Assembly: GCF_041146395.1 (NCBI RefSeq)
Contig: NW_027182935.1
Span: forward strand, 156,001-220,000
Source of the DNA: Eulemur rufifrons
Lineage: Eukaryota; Chordata; Mammalia; Primates; Lemuridae
Length of the DNA: 64,000 bases
Direction: 5' to 3'
The notes beneath the pieces were generated by a model. The model saw nothing but the letters and a program-made list of their open reading frames with translations. It ran no database searches and was not told where the DNA came from. The position numbers were made by a program, and so were the translations under genes. Shown here one piece after another: positions 24,301 to 35,209 of the stretch (the stretch's first letter is position 1; each line of letters begins with the position of its first letter).

Positions 24301-25243
24301 TGAATTTTCCTCTCAGGACTGCTTTAACTGCATCCCATAGATTTTGATAAGTTGTATCTCCATTGTCATTTAATTCAAAGAAATTTATGATTTCCATCTT
24401 GATTTCTTCTTTTATAGAATAATTATTCAGGAGAAGGTTATTTAGTTTCCATGACTTTGAGTAAGAGTGAGGGTTTCTGTTTGTGATCATTGTTACTTTT
24501 ATTCCGCTGTGATCTGAGAAGATGCATGGTATAATTTCTATTTTTTTGAATTTTTGAAGACATGATTTATGTCCTAGGACATGGTCAATCTTAGAGAATG
24601 TCCTGTGAGCTGATGAGAAGAATGTATATTCTGTGGACTTTGGGTAGAATGTCCTATAGATGTCAGCCATGCCCATTTGTTCTAGCATTCTATTTAGGTC
24701 CATTATGTCTTTGTTTATTTTCTGTTTAGAGGATCTGTCCTGTACTGTCAGTGGGGTGTTAAAGTCTCCAGCTATTACAGTATTATTATCTATCATCTGG
24801 TTCAGATCTAGTAGGGTTTGCTTTATGAATCTAGGTGCACCTAGGTTGGGTGCATATATATTGAGTACAGTCATGGCTTCTTGTTGAATTGTGCCCTTGA
24901 CCAGTATGTAGTAGCCATTTTTGTCTTTTATTATTTTTGTTGGTTTGAAAGCTAAGTTATTGGAAATTAAGATTGCCACACCAGCTTTCTTTTCGTTACC
25001 GTTTGCTTGAAATACCGATTTCCATCCTTTTACTTTCAGTCTAAATGCATCTTTGCTCGTTAGGTGGGTTTCTTGGAGACAGCAGATACTTGGCTTGTGC
25101 TTTTTTATCCATTGGGACAGTCTATGTCTCTTGAGCGGGGAATTCAAGCCATTCACATTTATTGAGAAAACTGATAAGTGAGACGGTTTTTTGTTCAGCT
25201 TGTTGGGTAGAACTTCATTGCAATGTTTTCTCTCCTGAGCCAT
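21365..25243 (-). CDS. ORF2p: L1-A ORF2 protein (endonuclease and reverse transcriptase)
   Basis: 1292 codons, intact; human ORF2p is 1275. It makes the nick and copies the L1 RNA at the target site. The N-terminal apurinic-type endonuclease shows the expected residues in order: Asn29 in NVNGLN, Glu58 in LQETHL, Asp and Asn in AGDFN, Asp in SKIDH, and Asp-His in SDHSG. These sit about 15 residues later than in human because of an N-terminal extension. The reverse transcriptase shows the catalytic FADD motif near residue 715, preceded by [10 protein letters not shown]. The C-terminal C-X3-C-X7-H-X4-C motif is present near residue 1150. The chosen ATG follows ORF1 by 39 bp and begins MAQER, as in L1-B. 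No frameshift or stop is seen, so the protein looks competent. Confidence 0.96.
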   Translation of the reverse strand: MAQERKHCNEVLPNKLNKKPSHLSVFSINVNGLNSPLKRHRLSQWIKKHKPSICCLQETHLTSKDAFRLKVKGWKSVFQANGNEKKAGVAILISNNLAFKPTKIIKDKNGYYILVKGTIQQEAMTVLNIYAPNLGAPRFIKQTLLDLNQMIDNNTVIAGDFNTPLTVQDRSSKQKINKDIMDLNRMLEQMGMADIYRTFYPKSTEYTFFSSAHRTFSKIDHVLGHKSCLQKFKKIEIIPCIFSDHSGIKVTMITNRNPHSYSKSWKLNNLLLNNYSIKEEIKMEIINFFELNDNGDTTYQNLWDAVKAVLRGKFISINAYIKKTENMQIDNLTNRLKELEKEEQNDPKPSRRREITKIKSELNEKDNKETIREINKTKSWFFEKINKIDTPLARLTKSTKVKSLITSIRNMKGEITTDATEIQDIIYEFYKNLYAHKLENVEEMDKFLETHSLPRLNQEEIEYLNRPISRTEIETAIKNLPKKKSPGPDGFTPEFYHTYKEELVPILHKLFSNIEKDGVLPDTFYQANITLIPKPGKDSTKIENYRPISLMNIDAKIFNKILANRIQVLIKKVIHHDQVGFIPEMQGWFNIRKSINVIHHINRSKNKNHMILSLDAEKAFDKIQHPFRIKTLNKIGIDGTYLKMIQAIYDKPTANIILNGEKLKALPLRTGTRQGCPLSPLLFNIVLEVLARAIRQESRIKGVQIGKEEIKLSLFADDMMLYLENPQDSTKRLLELINEYSKVSGYKINIHKSEAFIYANNSQSENQIKDSIPFKIATKKIKYLGIYLTKEVKDLYKENYETLRKEIAELANRWKNIPCSWIGRINIVKMSILPKVIYKFNAIPIKLPTSFFTDIEKIIIHFVWNQRRPRIAKAILSNKNKMGGINLPDLKLYYKAVVLKTAWYWHKCRDTDQWNTTENPNIEPSSYSHLIFDKAGKNILRGQESLFNKWCWENWLATCRRLKQDPQLSPLTKIKSRWITDLNLRRDTIRILEENVGKTLTDIGLGREFMKKTPKAITAATKINEWDMIKLKSFCTAKETVQRINRSPTEWEKIFAYYTSDKGLITRIYLELRKISKKKSSNPIKKWAKDMNRNFSKEDIKMANKHMKKCSTSLIIREMQIKTTMRYHLTPVRMAFIKKTQNNTCWRGCGETGTLIHCWWDCKLVQPLWKALWRYLKQIQVDLPFDPAIPLLGIYPKEKRSFCNKGTCTQMFIAAQFTIAKMWKQPKCPSIHDWISKLWYMYTMEYYSAIRNDEDTTSLWFSWRELEPIILSEVSQEWKNKHHMYSPENWFP

Positions 25244-25282
25244 TGTGGTATCTGGAATTTGATCTTTAGCTCTTGAGTAGTT

Positions 25283-26287
25283 TTACATTCGTGGATCTTT
25301 CTTGTGCTGGTCCGTGTGTAACTCTCTTTTGAGTACTTCTTGCAGGGCTGGTCTTGTCTTGGTGAATTCCCTCAACCTTTGTTTATCTGAGAATGTCTTG
25401 ATTTCTCCTTCGTATAGAAAACTTAGCTTAGCTGGGTACAAGATTCTAGGCTGGGCATTATTCTGTTTCAGAAGCGTGAAAATGGGGCCCCAACCTCTTC
25501 TTGCTTGTAAGGTTTCAGCTGAGAAATCTGGCGTAATTCTGATGGGTTTTCCTTTGTAAGTTACCTGTTTCTTTCTCCTTACAGCTCGGAGAAGGGACTC
25601 TTTAGTGGATATTTTGGTCAGCCTGATGACTACGTGGCGTGGTGTTTTCCTATTTGCTATGAATCTCCCAGGGGTCCTTTGAGCTTCTTGAATCTGTATG
25701 TCTAGAGTATTGGCAAGGCCTGGAAAATTTTCCTCGATTATGTCTTCAAATAGCTTGTCCAACCCTTGCTTATTGTCTTCTTCACCCTCAGGGATGCCAA
25801 TAACTCTCAAGTTAGGTTTCTTCACATAATCCCACATTTCTTGAAGACTCAGATCATTTCTCTTACTTTTTTGATCTATCTCTGTGACTGACTTATTTAG
25901 TTGAAAGGAGTTATCTTCAATTTCTGAAATTCTTTCCTCTGTTTGATCTACCCTGCTTTTGAGACTTTCCACAGTGTTTTGTAGCTCTCTGAGTGAATTC
26001 TTCATTTCTAGGAGTTCAGTTTGGTTTTTCTTCAATATTTCAATTTCTTTAGTGAATTTTTCCTCCAAATCCTGAATTTTTTTTGCATTTTCCTTGTGTT
26101 GTCTGTCCATTGATTCTTGTATATTATTTAGCTTGTTTATGATCCATAATTGGAATTCTTCCTGTGACATGTTGGTGTTTTGAGTCTGGTTTGTGTCAAA
26201 TGTTTGAGAGCCGGTATTTCTCTTTGGGGGTGAGCTTTCTGTTTGATTCTTTGTGCTTCCTGTGTTTTTTCGCTGGGCCCTTCCCAT
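25283..26287 (-). CDS. ORF1p: L1-A ORF1 protein (RNA-binding chaperone)
   Basis: 334 codons, intact; human ORF1p is 338. In L1s it forms trimers that coat the element's RNA and is needed for retrotransposition. Here a basic, Ser/Asn-rich N-terminus is followed by a long coiled coil (about residues 45-150, regular Leu/Ile heptads with KKIQDLEEKF and SLKSRVDQTEERI). An RRM-like domain follows (about 155-250, starting near LRVIGIPEGEE), then the C-terminal domain with RITPDFSAETLQARR and YPAKLSFLYEGEIK. All parts of the family layout are present. The first ATG gives MGRAQRK, the same start as L1-B. Confidence 0.95.
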   Translation of the reverse strand: MGRAQRKNTGSTKNQTESSPPKRNTGSQTFDTNQTQNTNMSQEEFQLWIINKLNNIQESMDRQHKENAKKIQDLEEKFTKEIEILKKNQTELLEMKNSLRELQNTVESLKSRVDQTEERISEIEDNSFQLNKSVTEIDQKSKRNDLSLQEMWDYVKKPNLRVIGIPEGEEDNKQGLDKLFEDIIEENFPGLANTLDIQIQEAQRTPGRFIANRKTPRHVVIRLTKISTKESLLRAVRRKKQVTYKGKPIRITPDFSAETLQARRGWGPIFTLLKQNNAQPRILYPAKLSFLYEGEIKTFSDKQRLREFTKTRPALQEVLKRELHTDQHKKDPRM

Positions 26288-27002
26288 CTAGATTAATCGT
26301 TGGATCTTTACTTATAGATTTAGTCTGGTTAACAGGACTCTCTGTGCTCTATTCTTAGGCTGTGGAGTAGTCTAGGTATATTGCTTCCTTTGGCAAGAGG
26401 GGAAGACTGTTGTGAATTGTTTAGAAATTTTTCTATTTCAGTTGGGGGACTGCTTCTGATGGGTCCAATCCTAGAGGATTGGAGTGATCCAAGACTGCTT
26501 TGGTGAGTTAGGACACTGTGTTGTAGTCTTTCAGAGGGCAGGCAGGGTCCACACTAGTAGTGGGCCAAAATTCTCTTTGTTTGTTTGTTTCCCTTTGGTT
26601 CTTCCTCTATAGGGGTGGTTTCTGTCTCTATCTGCAGGAAAAATACTAGTTGTGGGGAGTGGATGGTGCCCTCGCTCGCTCAGCGCCCCATTTGCTGCAA
26701 CTCCCACAGGCAAAAGTCTGCCTTGGCCCAATGTCCCCAGGGACCAGGCTCCACACTCTCGCTTCTGGAGAAGTAGTCAATGTTTAGACGTGGGTGGGGA
26801 CCCTATATAAGGTCTGTGGACCAGGGGAGGGGGCCGTCCAGGGAGCCTCTTGGCACCCTATTGCTCCGCAGTGACTTGGCTGTGGGCCCCAAGATGGCTA
26901 TTGCGTGCCCGCAGATCGCCGGCGTTGGGAGTGACTACTCAGGTTCCGGTATGTACCAGAGCCAGGGGCCTGGCCCGTTCCCAAGCTCAGCGTGGGTTCC
27001 CA

Positions 27003-27300
27003 GTTAGAAGGCAAAAAGAGAGAAGAAATAAGGAAAAAGAAAAAAGAAAAGAAAAGAAAAAAAGAAAAAAAAAGAAGTGAAAAGAAAGAACAGAAGGAGA
27101 AGAAAAAGAAAGAGAAAAGAAAAGGAGAAGAGAAGAGGAAAAAAAGAAAAAAAATAAAAAAATAAAAAAATAAAAAACAAAAAAACAAAGACAAAAACAA
27201 AAACCAAACTAACAAATAACACAAAGAGACCTAACCCAGAAACAGCGAAAACACAAACACAAAAGAACAAAAACAGAGCTACACAGCACCACAGCGCGTC
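27003..27300. repeat. A/G- then A/C-rich tract in the L1-A 5' UTR
   Basis: About 300 bp that is almost all purine (A and G) on + up to about 27150, then A-rich with C. On the L1 sense strand it is a long C/T then T/G tract. It is absent from L1-B. The frames predicted here are low-complexity Phe/Leu/Ser or Lys/Glu strings and are not genes. Confidence 0.85.
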
Positions 27301-27369
27301 GCTAAACGAAGGGATACACAATTCTGAAGTATACAGTTCAGCGGCTCAATGATCGTGTTTTTGCGCCTT

Positions 27370-27606
27370 AGCGCAGCTCCGCCCCTTCACGCCCGCTCCG
27401 TTGGTTCCGGAGCGGCAACTCAGTGTTTATTTTACGTCTTAGCGCAGCTCCGCCCCTTCACGCCCGCTCCGTTTGTTCCGGAGCGGCAACTCAGTGTTTA
27501 TTTTAAGTCTTAGCGCAGCTCCGCCCCTTCACGCCCGCTCCGTTTGTTCCGGAGCGGCAACTCAGTGTTTATTTTAAGTCTTAGCGCAGCTCCGCCCCTT
27601 CACGCC
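27370..27606. repeat. 71-bp tandem repeats in the L1-A 5' UTR
   Basis: Three full 71-bp units start at 27370, 27441 and 27512, with a partial fourth at 27583-27606, and only one or two differences between them. Each full unit holds a CTCCGCCCC GC box and an 8-bp inverted repeat (CCGCTCCG ... CGGAGCGG, 7-nt loop). L1-B lacks them. Repeats in this position recall the promoter monomers of mouse L1s, though those are about 200 bp and unrelated in sequence. Confidence 0.93.
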
Positions 27607-29120
27607 GAGTGCCGCCGGCGGAGATGGCGCGGGCCCAGAGACCAGCGGGGGGCGCCGGGGAGAGAGAGCCGCTGGGTACCTTATGGCTCCCGAGCGGTTC
27701 CGACTTTGCTTTCAAGATGGCGCCCGCAGCGCTCCGGGGTCGGAGGGGGACCGGCTCCCCGGCAGGCAGAGACCAGGGACCGCCGCTGCCGGGGGGTTTG
27801 GCGGGCAAAGCCGCCGGGGGCCAGCGGCTGAAGAACCACCGACAAAAGTAGCGCAGAGGTACAGCGCAATTCGCTGATCGGGGATTGATCGTGCCCCTCC
27901 CCCCTGGAACAGGTCCGTCCCTTCTCGCCAAGGACTGTCTCAGCCGAGACTTCCCAGGTTCCAAGCTATTCTCCCGAAAAAGCCTCCTGTCTGCAATGCC
28001 CTACGTCTCGCTCGGAGATTCTGCTCTGGCTTGCGAGGGGGTCTCCAAGCAATTGGGGGTGGAGGTCAGTGAGGAGCGCAAGCCGCTTTTCCTAAAGACT
28101 GCCCCCGCCCCACCTGGGGGCGGGCGTAGCCGCCTGCGCTCCGCTGGCTACAGTCTGTTCCGCGCCTTCCGCAGAGTTCCGCGATCTTAATTTCTGTTCA
28201 CCTCAGACCTCACTTGCTCTGTTTGTCCCACGCTGATTCTCCGTGGATTCACACCGCTGTTCCTGTGTGGGAGCGGTCCTCTAGCGTTGTGGCAGGTCCG
28301 GATCCACGGTTCCACGCCGGAGCGCAGATCCAAGCAGTCACCGCCACTCCGCCATCTTCCTCTTCTTTTACTAACCCCAATCCTAATTCTAACCATACCC
28401 CTTCATAAAACACTAACTCCTAACCGCTAAACCTAACACTAACCAAAAACCGTAATCACTAATCCCTAACCCTAACGCTTAACCTTTACCCTAACCGTTA
28501 ACCCTCACCCTAAATCTTAACACTGACCCTAACCTTAAACTTTAACTCTAAACCTAACCCTTAACCCTACAGTAAGGAAGACCCTTAATGCTAACGGGAT
28601 CCCTTATCCCTAACCCTAACACTACAGCTAAAAATAACCCTAACCTTGGATCCTTAAACCTAACCCCTAACACTTACTTTAACCCCAAACCCTAACCCTA
28701 ATCCTAAGCATTAAACCTAACCCTATCTCTTAACCCTAAAGCTAGCCCTTACCCTAACGCCTAGATCTAACCCTAAATCTAACCTACCGCCTAATCCTAA
28801 CCTTAAGCCCTAATGCTAACACTAACCCTGAACCCTAAAGCTACCCGTAACCCTTAACACTAACCCTATCCGTGAACCTAAATCCTGACCCTAACCATTA
28901 CCCGAACCCAAGCATTTAACCCTGACCCTAACCCTAATCCTTAATGCTAACCTTAACACTAAACCCTAACCCTAAGCCCAACACTTAACCCTAATCCTAT
29001 CCCTTAACCCTAACCCTAACCCTAACCCTAATGCTAACCCCTAAACGTAACCCTAACCATGACCAGTAAACCTAACCCTAACCTCTAACACAAACCATAG
29101 CACATAACTCTAACCCTAAA

Positions 29121-29151
<31 letters not shown>

Positions 29152-29600
29152 TCTTAACCGTAATCCTAAGTGTTAACTCTCACGCTAACCTTTAATCCTA
29201 ACCCTAATCCTAATCTTAAACCCTAAACCTAACACTTAACCCTAATCCTGTACCAAACCCTAACCCCTCATCTTAACCCTAACCGTAAACCTCAACCCTA
29301 AACCAAAGGGTAACCGTTAAAACTAAGAGTAACCTTTAACCCTAACCCTAATCCCTAACCCTAAGCCCTCACCCTAACACTAAACTTCATCCTTAACCCT
29401 AACCAGAATCCTAACCCTAAATCTAATTCTCAGACTTCTTGCTTTCTTAGAGTTTAGAAAGCCTGCAATCCTCCCATGCCATGCGTGAAAGGAGGCTCTA
29501 CCCCTGTGTCCTGCATGAAACCCACGGGCCCATACCCAGAGTATGATAGAGTGGGTTCCCGGGTACAATCCCAGCCCCCTAAACTCCCCCCGCCCGCCTA

Positions 29601-31477
29601 ATGCAGACAGGGCCCGTGCGCTAGGCATAAACAATACCTTTAACAGATAACCCTAACCCTGAACATAACACCCAACCCTGTTCCTATTTCTCCCCTTAAC
29701 ACGTAAACCTCACCGTGCGCCTAACTTTAGCCTCTTATCCTAACGTTAATGCATAACCCATTTCCTGAGAACAACCCCATCCCATAATTCTAACCCTATC
29801 TCCTAGTCATCACTGTGACACCTAATCCCTAACCCTAATTCTAAACCGCTAACCCTAACCGTAACCCTACCTACAACCCTAACACTGACAGTAACCCTTA
29901 CTTCTAACCCCAACGCTATGCCTAACAAAAACCCTAACCCTTGACCCTAACCCTTCACCCTAACCCCTAAGCCTTACCCTAACCCTTAACCCTAATCCTA
30001 ATCCTAACCATTAAACCTAACCCTAGCTCTTAAAGCTAACCCTAAACCTTACCCTCACGACTAGACCTAACCCTGACACTATCCTAACACCTAACCCTAA
30101 CCAGAACCCCTAAAGCTAACCCTGAACCCTATCCCTAACCCCAGCAGTAAACTTTAACCCTAAACCTAAGCCCAACCCGTAACCCTAATCCTATCCTTTT
30201 ACCCTAAAACTAACCCCTAAACCTAACCCCTATACCTCACCCTAACTCTAACCCCAATCCTAATTCTAACCATACCCCTTCATAAAACACTAACTCCTAA
30301 CCGCTAACCCTAACACTAACCAAAAACCCTAATCACTAATCCCTAACCCTAACGCTTAACCTTTACCCTAACCGTTAACCCTCACCCTAAATCTTAACAC
30401 TGACCCTAACCTTAACCTTTAACTCTAAGCCTAACCCTTAACCCTACAGGAAGGAAGACCCTTAATGCTAATGGGATCCCTTATCCCTAACCCTAACACT
30501 ACAGCTAAAAATAACCCTAACCTTGGATCCTTAAACCTAACCCCTAACACTTACTTTAACCCTAAACCCTAACTCTATTCCTAAGCATTAAACCTAACCC
30601 TATCTCTTAACCCTAACGCTAGCCCTTACCCTAACGCCTAGATCTAACCCTAAATCTAACCTACCGCCTAATCCTAACCTTAATCCCTAATGCTAACACT
30701 AACCCTGAACCCTACACCTACCCGTAACCCTTAACACTAACCCTATCCGTGAACCTTAACCCTGACCCTAACCATTACCCGCACCCAAGCATTTAACCCT
30801 GACCCTAACCCTAAACCTTAATGCTAACCTTAACACTAAACCCTAACCCTAAGCCCAACACTTAACCCTAATCCTATCCCTTAACCCTAAACCTAACCCT
30901 AACCCTAATGCTAACCCCTAAACTTATCCCTAACCATGACCAGTAAACCTAACCCTAACCTCTAACACAAACCATAGCACTTAACTCTAACCCTAAAACT
31001 AAACCTAACCCTAACCCTAAACCCTAACTTTTAACCTTAACACTAAGCGTTAACTCTCACGCTAACCTTTAATCCTAACCCGAATCCTAATCTTCAACCC
31101 TAAACCTAACACTTAACCCTAACCCTGTACCAAACCCTAACCCCTCATCTTAACCCTAACCGTAAACCTCAACCCTAAACCAAAGTGTAACCGTTAAAAC
31201 TAAGGGTAACCTTTAACCCTAACCCTATACCCTAACCCTAAGCCCTCACTCTAACACTAATCTTCATCCTTAACCCTAACCAGAATCCTAACCCTAAATC
31301 TAATTCTCAGACTTCTTAATTTCTTAGAGTTTAGAAAGCCTGCAATGCTCCCATGCCATGCGTGAAAGGAGGCTCTACCACTGTGTCCTGCATGAAACCC
31401 ACGGGCCCATACCCAGAGTATGATAGAGTGGGTTCCCGGGTACAATCCCAGCCCCCTAAACTCCCCCCGCCCGCCTA
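29601..31477 (+). repeat. Satellite monomer 12 (1877 bp)
   Basis: Full-length unit. It shares variants with monomer 14, including caggaaggaagacc and ccctacacctaccc, two monomers away. Confidence 0.95.
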
Positions 31478-33346
31478 ATGCAGACAGGGCCCGTGCGCTA
31501 AGTATAAACAATACCTTTAACAGATAACCGTAACCCTGAACATAACACCCAACCCTGTTCCTATTTCTCCCCTTAACACGTAAACCTCACCGTGCACCTA
31601 ACTTTAACCTCTTATCCTAACGTTAATGCATAACCCATTTCCAGAGAACAACCCCATCCCATAATTCTAACCCTATCTCCTAGTCATCACTGTGACACCT
31701 AATCCCTAACCCTAATTCTAAACCGCTAACCCTAACCGTAACCCTACCTACAACCCTAACACTGACAGTAACCCTTACTTCTAACCCCAACGCTATGCCT
31801 AACAAAAACCCTAACCCTTGACCCTAACCCTTCACCCTAACCCCTAAGCCTTACCCTAACCCTTAACCCAATCCTAATCCTAACCATTAAACCTAACCCT
31901 AGCTCTTAAAGCTAACCCTAAACCTTACCCTCACGACTAGACCTAACCCTGACACTAACCTAACACCTAACCCTAACCAGAACCCCTAAAGCTAACCCTG
32001 AACCCTATCCATAACCCTAGGAGTAAACTTTAACCCTAAACCTAAGCCCAACCCGTAACCCTAATCCTATCCTTTTACCCTAAAACTAACCCCTAAACCT
32101 AACCCCTATACCTCACCCTAACTCTAACCCCAATCCTAATTCTAACCATACCCCTTCATAAAACACTAACTCCTAACCGCTAACCCTAACACTAACCAAA
32201 AACCCTAATCACTAATCCCTAACCCTAATGCTTAACCTTTACCCTAACTGTTAACACTCACCCTAAATCTTAACACTGACCCTAACCTTAACCTTTAACT
32301 CTAAGCCTAACCCTTAACCCTACAGTATGGAAGACCCTTAATGCTAATGGGATCCTTTAGCCCTAACCCTAACACTACAGCTAAAAGTAACCCTAACCTT
32401 GGATCCTTAAACCTAACCCCTAACACTTACTTTAACCCCAAACCCTAACCCTAATCCTAAGCATTAAACCTAACCCTATCTCTTAACCCTAACGCTAGCC
32501 CTAACCCTAACGCCTAGATCTAACCCTAAATCTAACCTACCGCCTAATCCTAACCTTAAGCCCTAATGCTAACACTAACCCTGAACCCTAAACCTACCCG
32601 TAACCCTTAACACTAACCCTATCCGTGAACCTAAACCCTGATCCTAACCATTACCCGCACCCAAGCATTTAACCCTGACCCTAACCCTAATCCTTAATGC
32701 TAACCTTAACACTAAACCCTAACCCTAAGCCCAACACTTAACCCTAATCCTATCCCTTAACCCTAACCCTAACCCTAATGCTAACCCCTAAAAGTAACCC
32801 TAACCGTGACCAGTAAACCTAACCCTAACCTGTAACACAAACCATAGCACATAACTCTAACCCTAAAACTAACCCTAACCCTTACCCTAAACCCTAACTC
32901 TTAACCTTAACCCTAAGCGTTAACTCTCACGCTAACCTTTAATCCTAACCCTAATCCTAATCTTCAACCCTAAACCTAACACTTAACCCTAACCCTGAAC
33001 CAAACCCTAACCCCTAATCTTAACCCTAACCGTAAACCTCAACCCTAAACCAAAGTGTAACCGTTAAACCTAAGAGTAACCTTTAACCCTAACCCTAATC
33101 CCTAACCCTAAGCCCTCACCCTAACACTAAACTTTATCCTTAACCGTAACCATCATCCTAACCCTTAATCTAATTCTCAGACTTCTTGCTTTCTTAGAGT
33201 TTAGAAAGCCTGCAATCCTCCCATGCCATGCGTGAAAGGAGGCTCTACCACTGTGTCCTGCATGAAACCCACGGGCCCATACCCAGAGTATGATAGAGTG
33301 GGTTCCCGGGTACAATCCCAGACCCCTAAACTCCCCCGCCCGCCTA
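31478..33346 (+). repeat. Satellite monomer 13 (1869 bp)
   Basis: Full-length unit sharing a gtgaacctaaa variant with monomer 11. One C is missing from the core C-run near 33333, which shifts the minus-strand open frame. Confidence 0.95.
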
Positions 33347-35209
33347 ATGCAGACAGGGCCCGTGCCCTAAGCATAAACAATACCTTTAACAGATAACCCT
33401 AACCCTGAACATAACACCCAACCCTGTTCCTATTTCTCCCCTTAACACGTAAACCTCACCGTGCGCCTAACTTTAGCCTCTTATCCTAACGTTAATGCAT
33501 AACCCATTTCCTGAGAACAACCCCATCCCATAATTCTAACCCTATCTTCTAGTCATCACTGTGACACCTAATCTCTAACCCTAATTCTAAACCGCTAACC
33601 CTAACCGTAATCCTACCTACAACCCTAACACTGACAGTAACCCTTACTTCTAACCCCAACGCTATGCCTAACAAGAACCCTAACCTTTCACCCTAATCCC
33701 TAAGCCTTACCCTAACCCTTAACCCTAATCCTAATCCTAACCATTAAACCTAACCCTAGCTCTTAAAGCTAACCCTAAACCTTACCCTCACGACTAGACC
33801 TAACCCTGACACTAACCTAACACCTAACCCTAACCAGAACCCCTAAAGCTAACCCTGAACCCTATCCCTAACCCTAGCAGTAAACGTTAACCCTAAACCT
33901 AAGCCCAACCCGTAACCCTAATCCTATCCTTTTACCCTAAAACTAACCCCTAAACCTAACCCCTATACCTCACCCTAACTCTAACCCCAATCCTAATTCT
34001 AACCATACCCCTTCATAAAACACTAACTCCTAACCGCTAACCCGAACACTAACCAAAAACCCTAATCACTAATCCCTAACCCTAACGCTTAACCTTTACC
34101 CTAACCGTTAACCCTCACCCTAAATCTTAACACTGACCCTAACCTTAACCTTTAACTCTAAGCCTAACCCTTAACCCTACAGGAAGGAAGACCCTTAATG
34201 CTAATGGGATCCCTTATCCCTAACCCTAACACTACAGCTAAAAATAACCCTAACCTTGGATCCTTAAACCTAACCCCTAACACTTACTTTAACCCCAAAC
34301 CCTAACCCTAATCCTAAGCATTAAACCTAACCCTATCTCTTAACCCTAACGCTAGCCCTTACCCTAACGCCTAGATCTAACCCTATATCTAACCTACCGC
34401 CTAATCCTAACCTTAATCCCTAATGCTAACACTAACCCTGAACCCTACACCTACCCGTAACCCTTAACAATAACCCTATCCGTGAACCTTAACCCTGACC
34501 CTAACCATTACCCGCACCCAAGCATTTAACCCTGACCCTAACCCTAAACCTTAATGCTAACCGTAACACTAAACCCTAACCCTAAGCCCAACACTTAACC
34601 CTAATCCTATCCCTTAACCTTAAACCTAACCCTAACCCTAGTGCTAACCCCTAAACGTAACTCTAACCGTCAGCAGTAAACCTAACCCTAACCTCTAACA
34701 CAAACCATAGCACATAACTCTAACCCTAAAACTAACCCTAACCCTACCCTAAACCCTAACTCTTATCCTTAACCCTAAGCGTTAACTCTCACGCTAACCT
34801 TTAATCCTAACCCTAATCCTAATCTTCAACCCTAAACCTAACACTTAACCCTAACCCTGTACCAAACCCTAACCCCTCATCCTAACCCTAACCGTAAACC
34901 TCAACCTTAAACCAAAGTGTAACCGTTAAACCTAAGAGTAACCTTTAACCCTAACCCTAATCCGTAACCCTAAGCTCTCACCCTAACACTAAACTTCATC
35001 CTTAACCCTAACCAGAATCCTAACCCTAAATCTAATTCTCAGACTTCTTGCTTTCTTAGAGTTTAGAAAGCCTGCAATCCTCCCATGCCATGCGTGAAAG
35101 GAGGCTCTACCACTGTGTCCTGCATAAAACCCACGGGCCCATACCCAGAGTATGATAGAGTGGGTTCCCGGGTACAATCCCAGCCCCCTAAACTCCCCCC
35201 GCCCGCCTA
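33347..35209 (+). repeat. Satellite monomer 14 (1863 bp)
   Basis: Slightly short: about 14 bp are missing near 33683 where other units have two successive ccct-type words. It shares variants with monomer 12. Confidence 0.95.

Larger units (their letters stand above)
21008..28370 (-). mobile_element. Full-length L1 with both ORFs intact (L1-A)
   Basis: A 7363-bp L1 on the minus strand. It runs from a 5' end reading gaagatggcgg (28360 side), through a ~2.08-kb 5' UTR, ORF1, a 39-bp gap, ORF2 and a ~357-bp 3' UTR, to an A-rich tail (T-rich on + from 21008). A 20-bp target duplication flanks it (20988-21007 and 28371-28390, two mismatches). The insertion point reads attct/aacc on +, close to the L1 endonuclease preference for TTTT/AA. 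Complete length, open frames and clear target duplications point to a fairly young and possibly still active element. Confidence 0.96.
26288..28370 (-). promoter_or_regulatory. L1-A 5' UTR / internal promoter, ~2.08 kb
   Basis: It lies between the element's 5' end and the ORF1 start. The first bases on the sense strand hold an AAGATGGCGG YY1-type site, as at the start of human L1. It is GC-rich in its outer half. It is about twice as long as the L1-B 5' UTR (1043 bp). Both share the outer ~250 bp and a region near ORF1; the extra length holds the A-rich tract and the 71-bp repeats listed separately. CAAGATGG YY1-like words also occur on the + (antisense) strand at 26890 and 27713. Confidence 0.85.
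20341..29600 (+). repeat. Satellite monomer 11, split by full-length L1-A
   Basis: The interval is 9260 bp; without the 7363-bp L1 and one 20-bp target duplication it is 1877 bp. Satellite sequence is at 20341-21007 and 28371-29600. Confidence 0.95.

Noticed and set aside
22131..24887. Plus-strand frames inside L1-A ORF2 (and 38966-40171 in L1-B)
   Set aside because: Shadows of the ORF2 coding strand.
26898..27321. Phe/Leu-rich 105-108-aa frames in the L1-A leader
   Set aside because: They are translations of the low-complexity purine/A-rich tract and cross leader sequence with no gene-like features.
27544..28190. Overlapping 60-130-aa frames on both strands of the L1-A leader
   Set aside because: GC-rich leader DNA gives chance open frames in several phases; none is clearly shared with L1-B.
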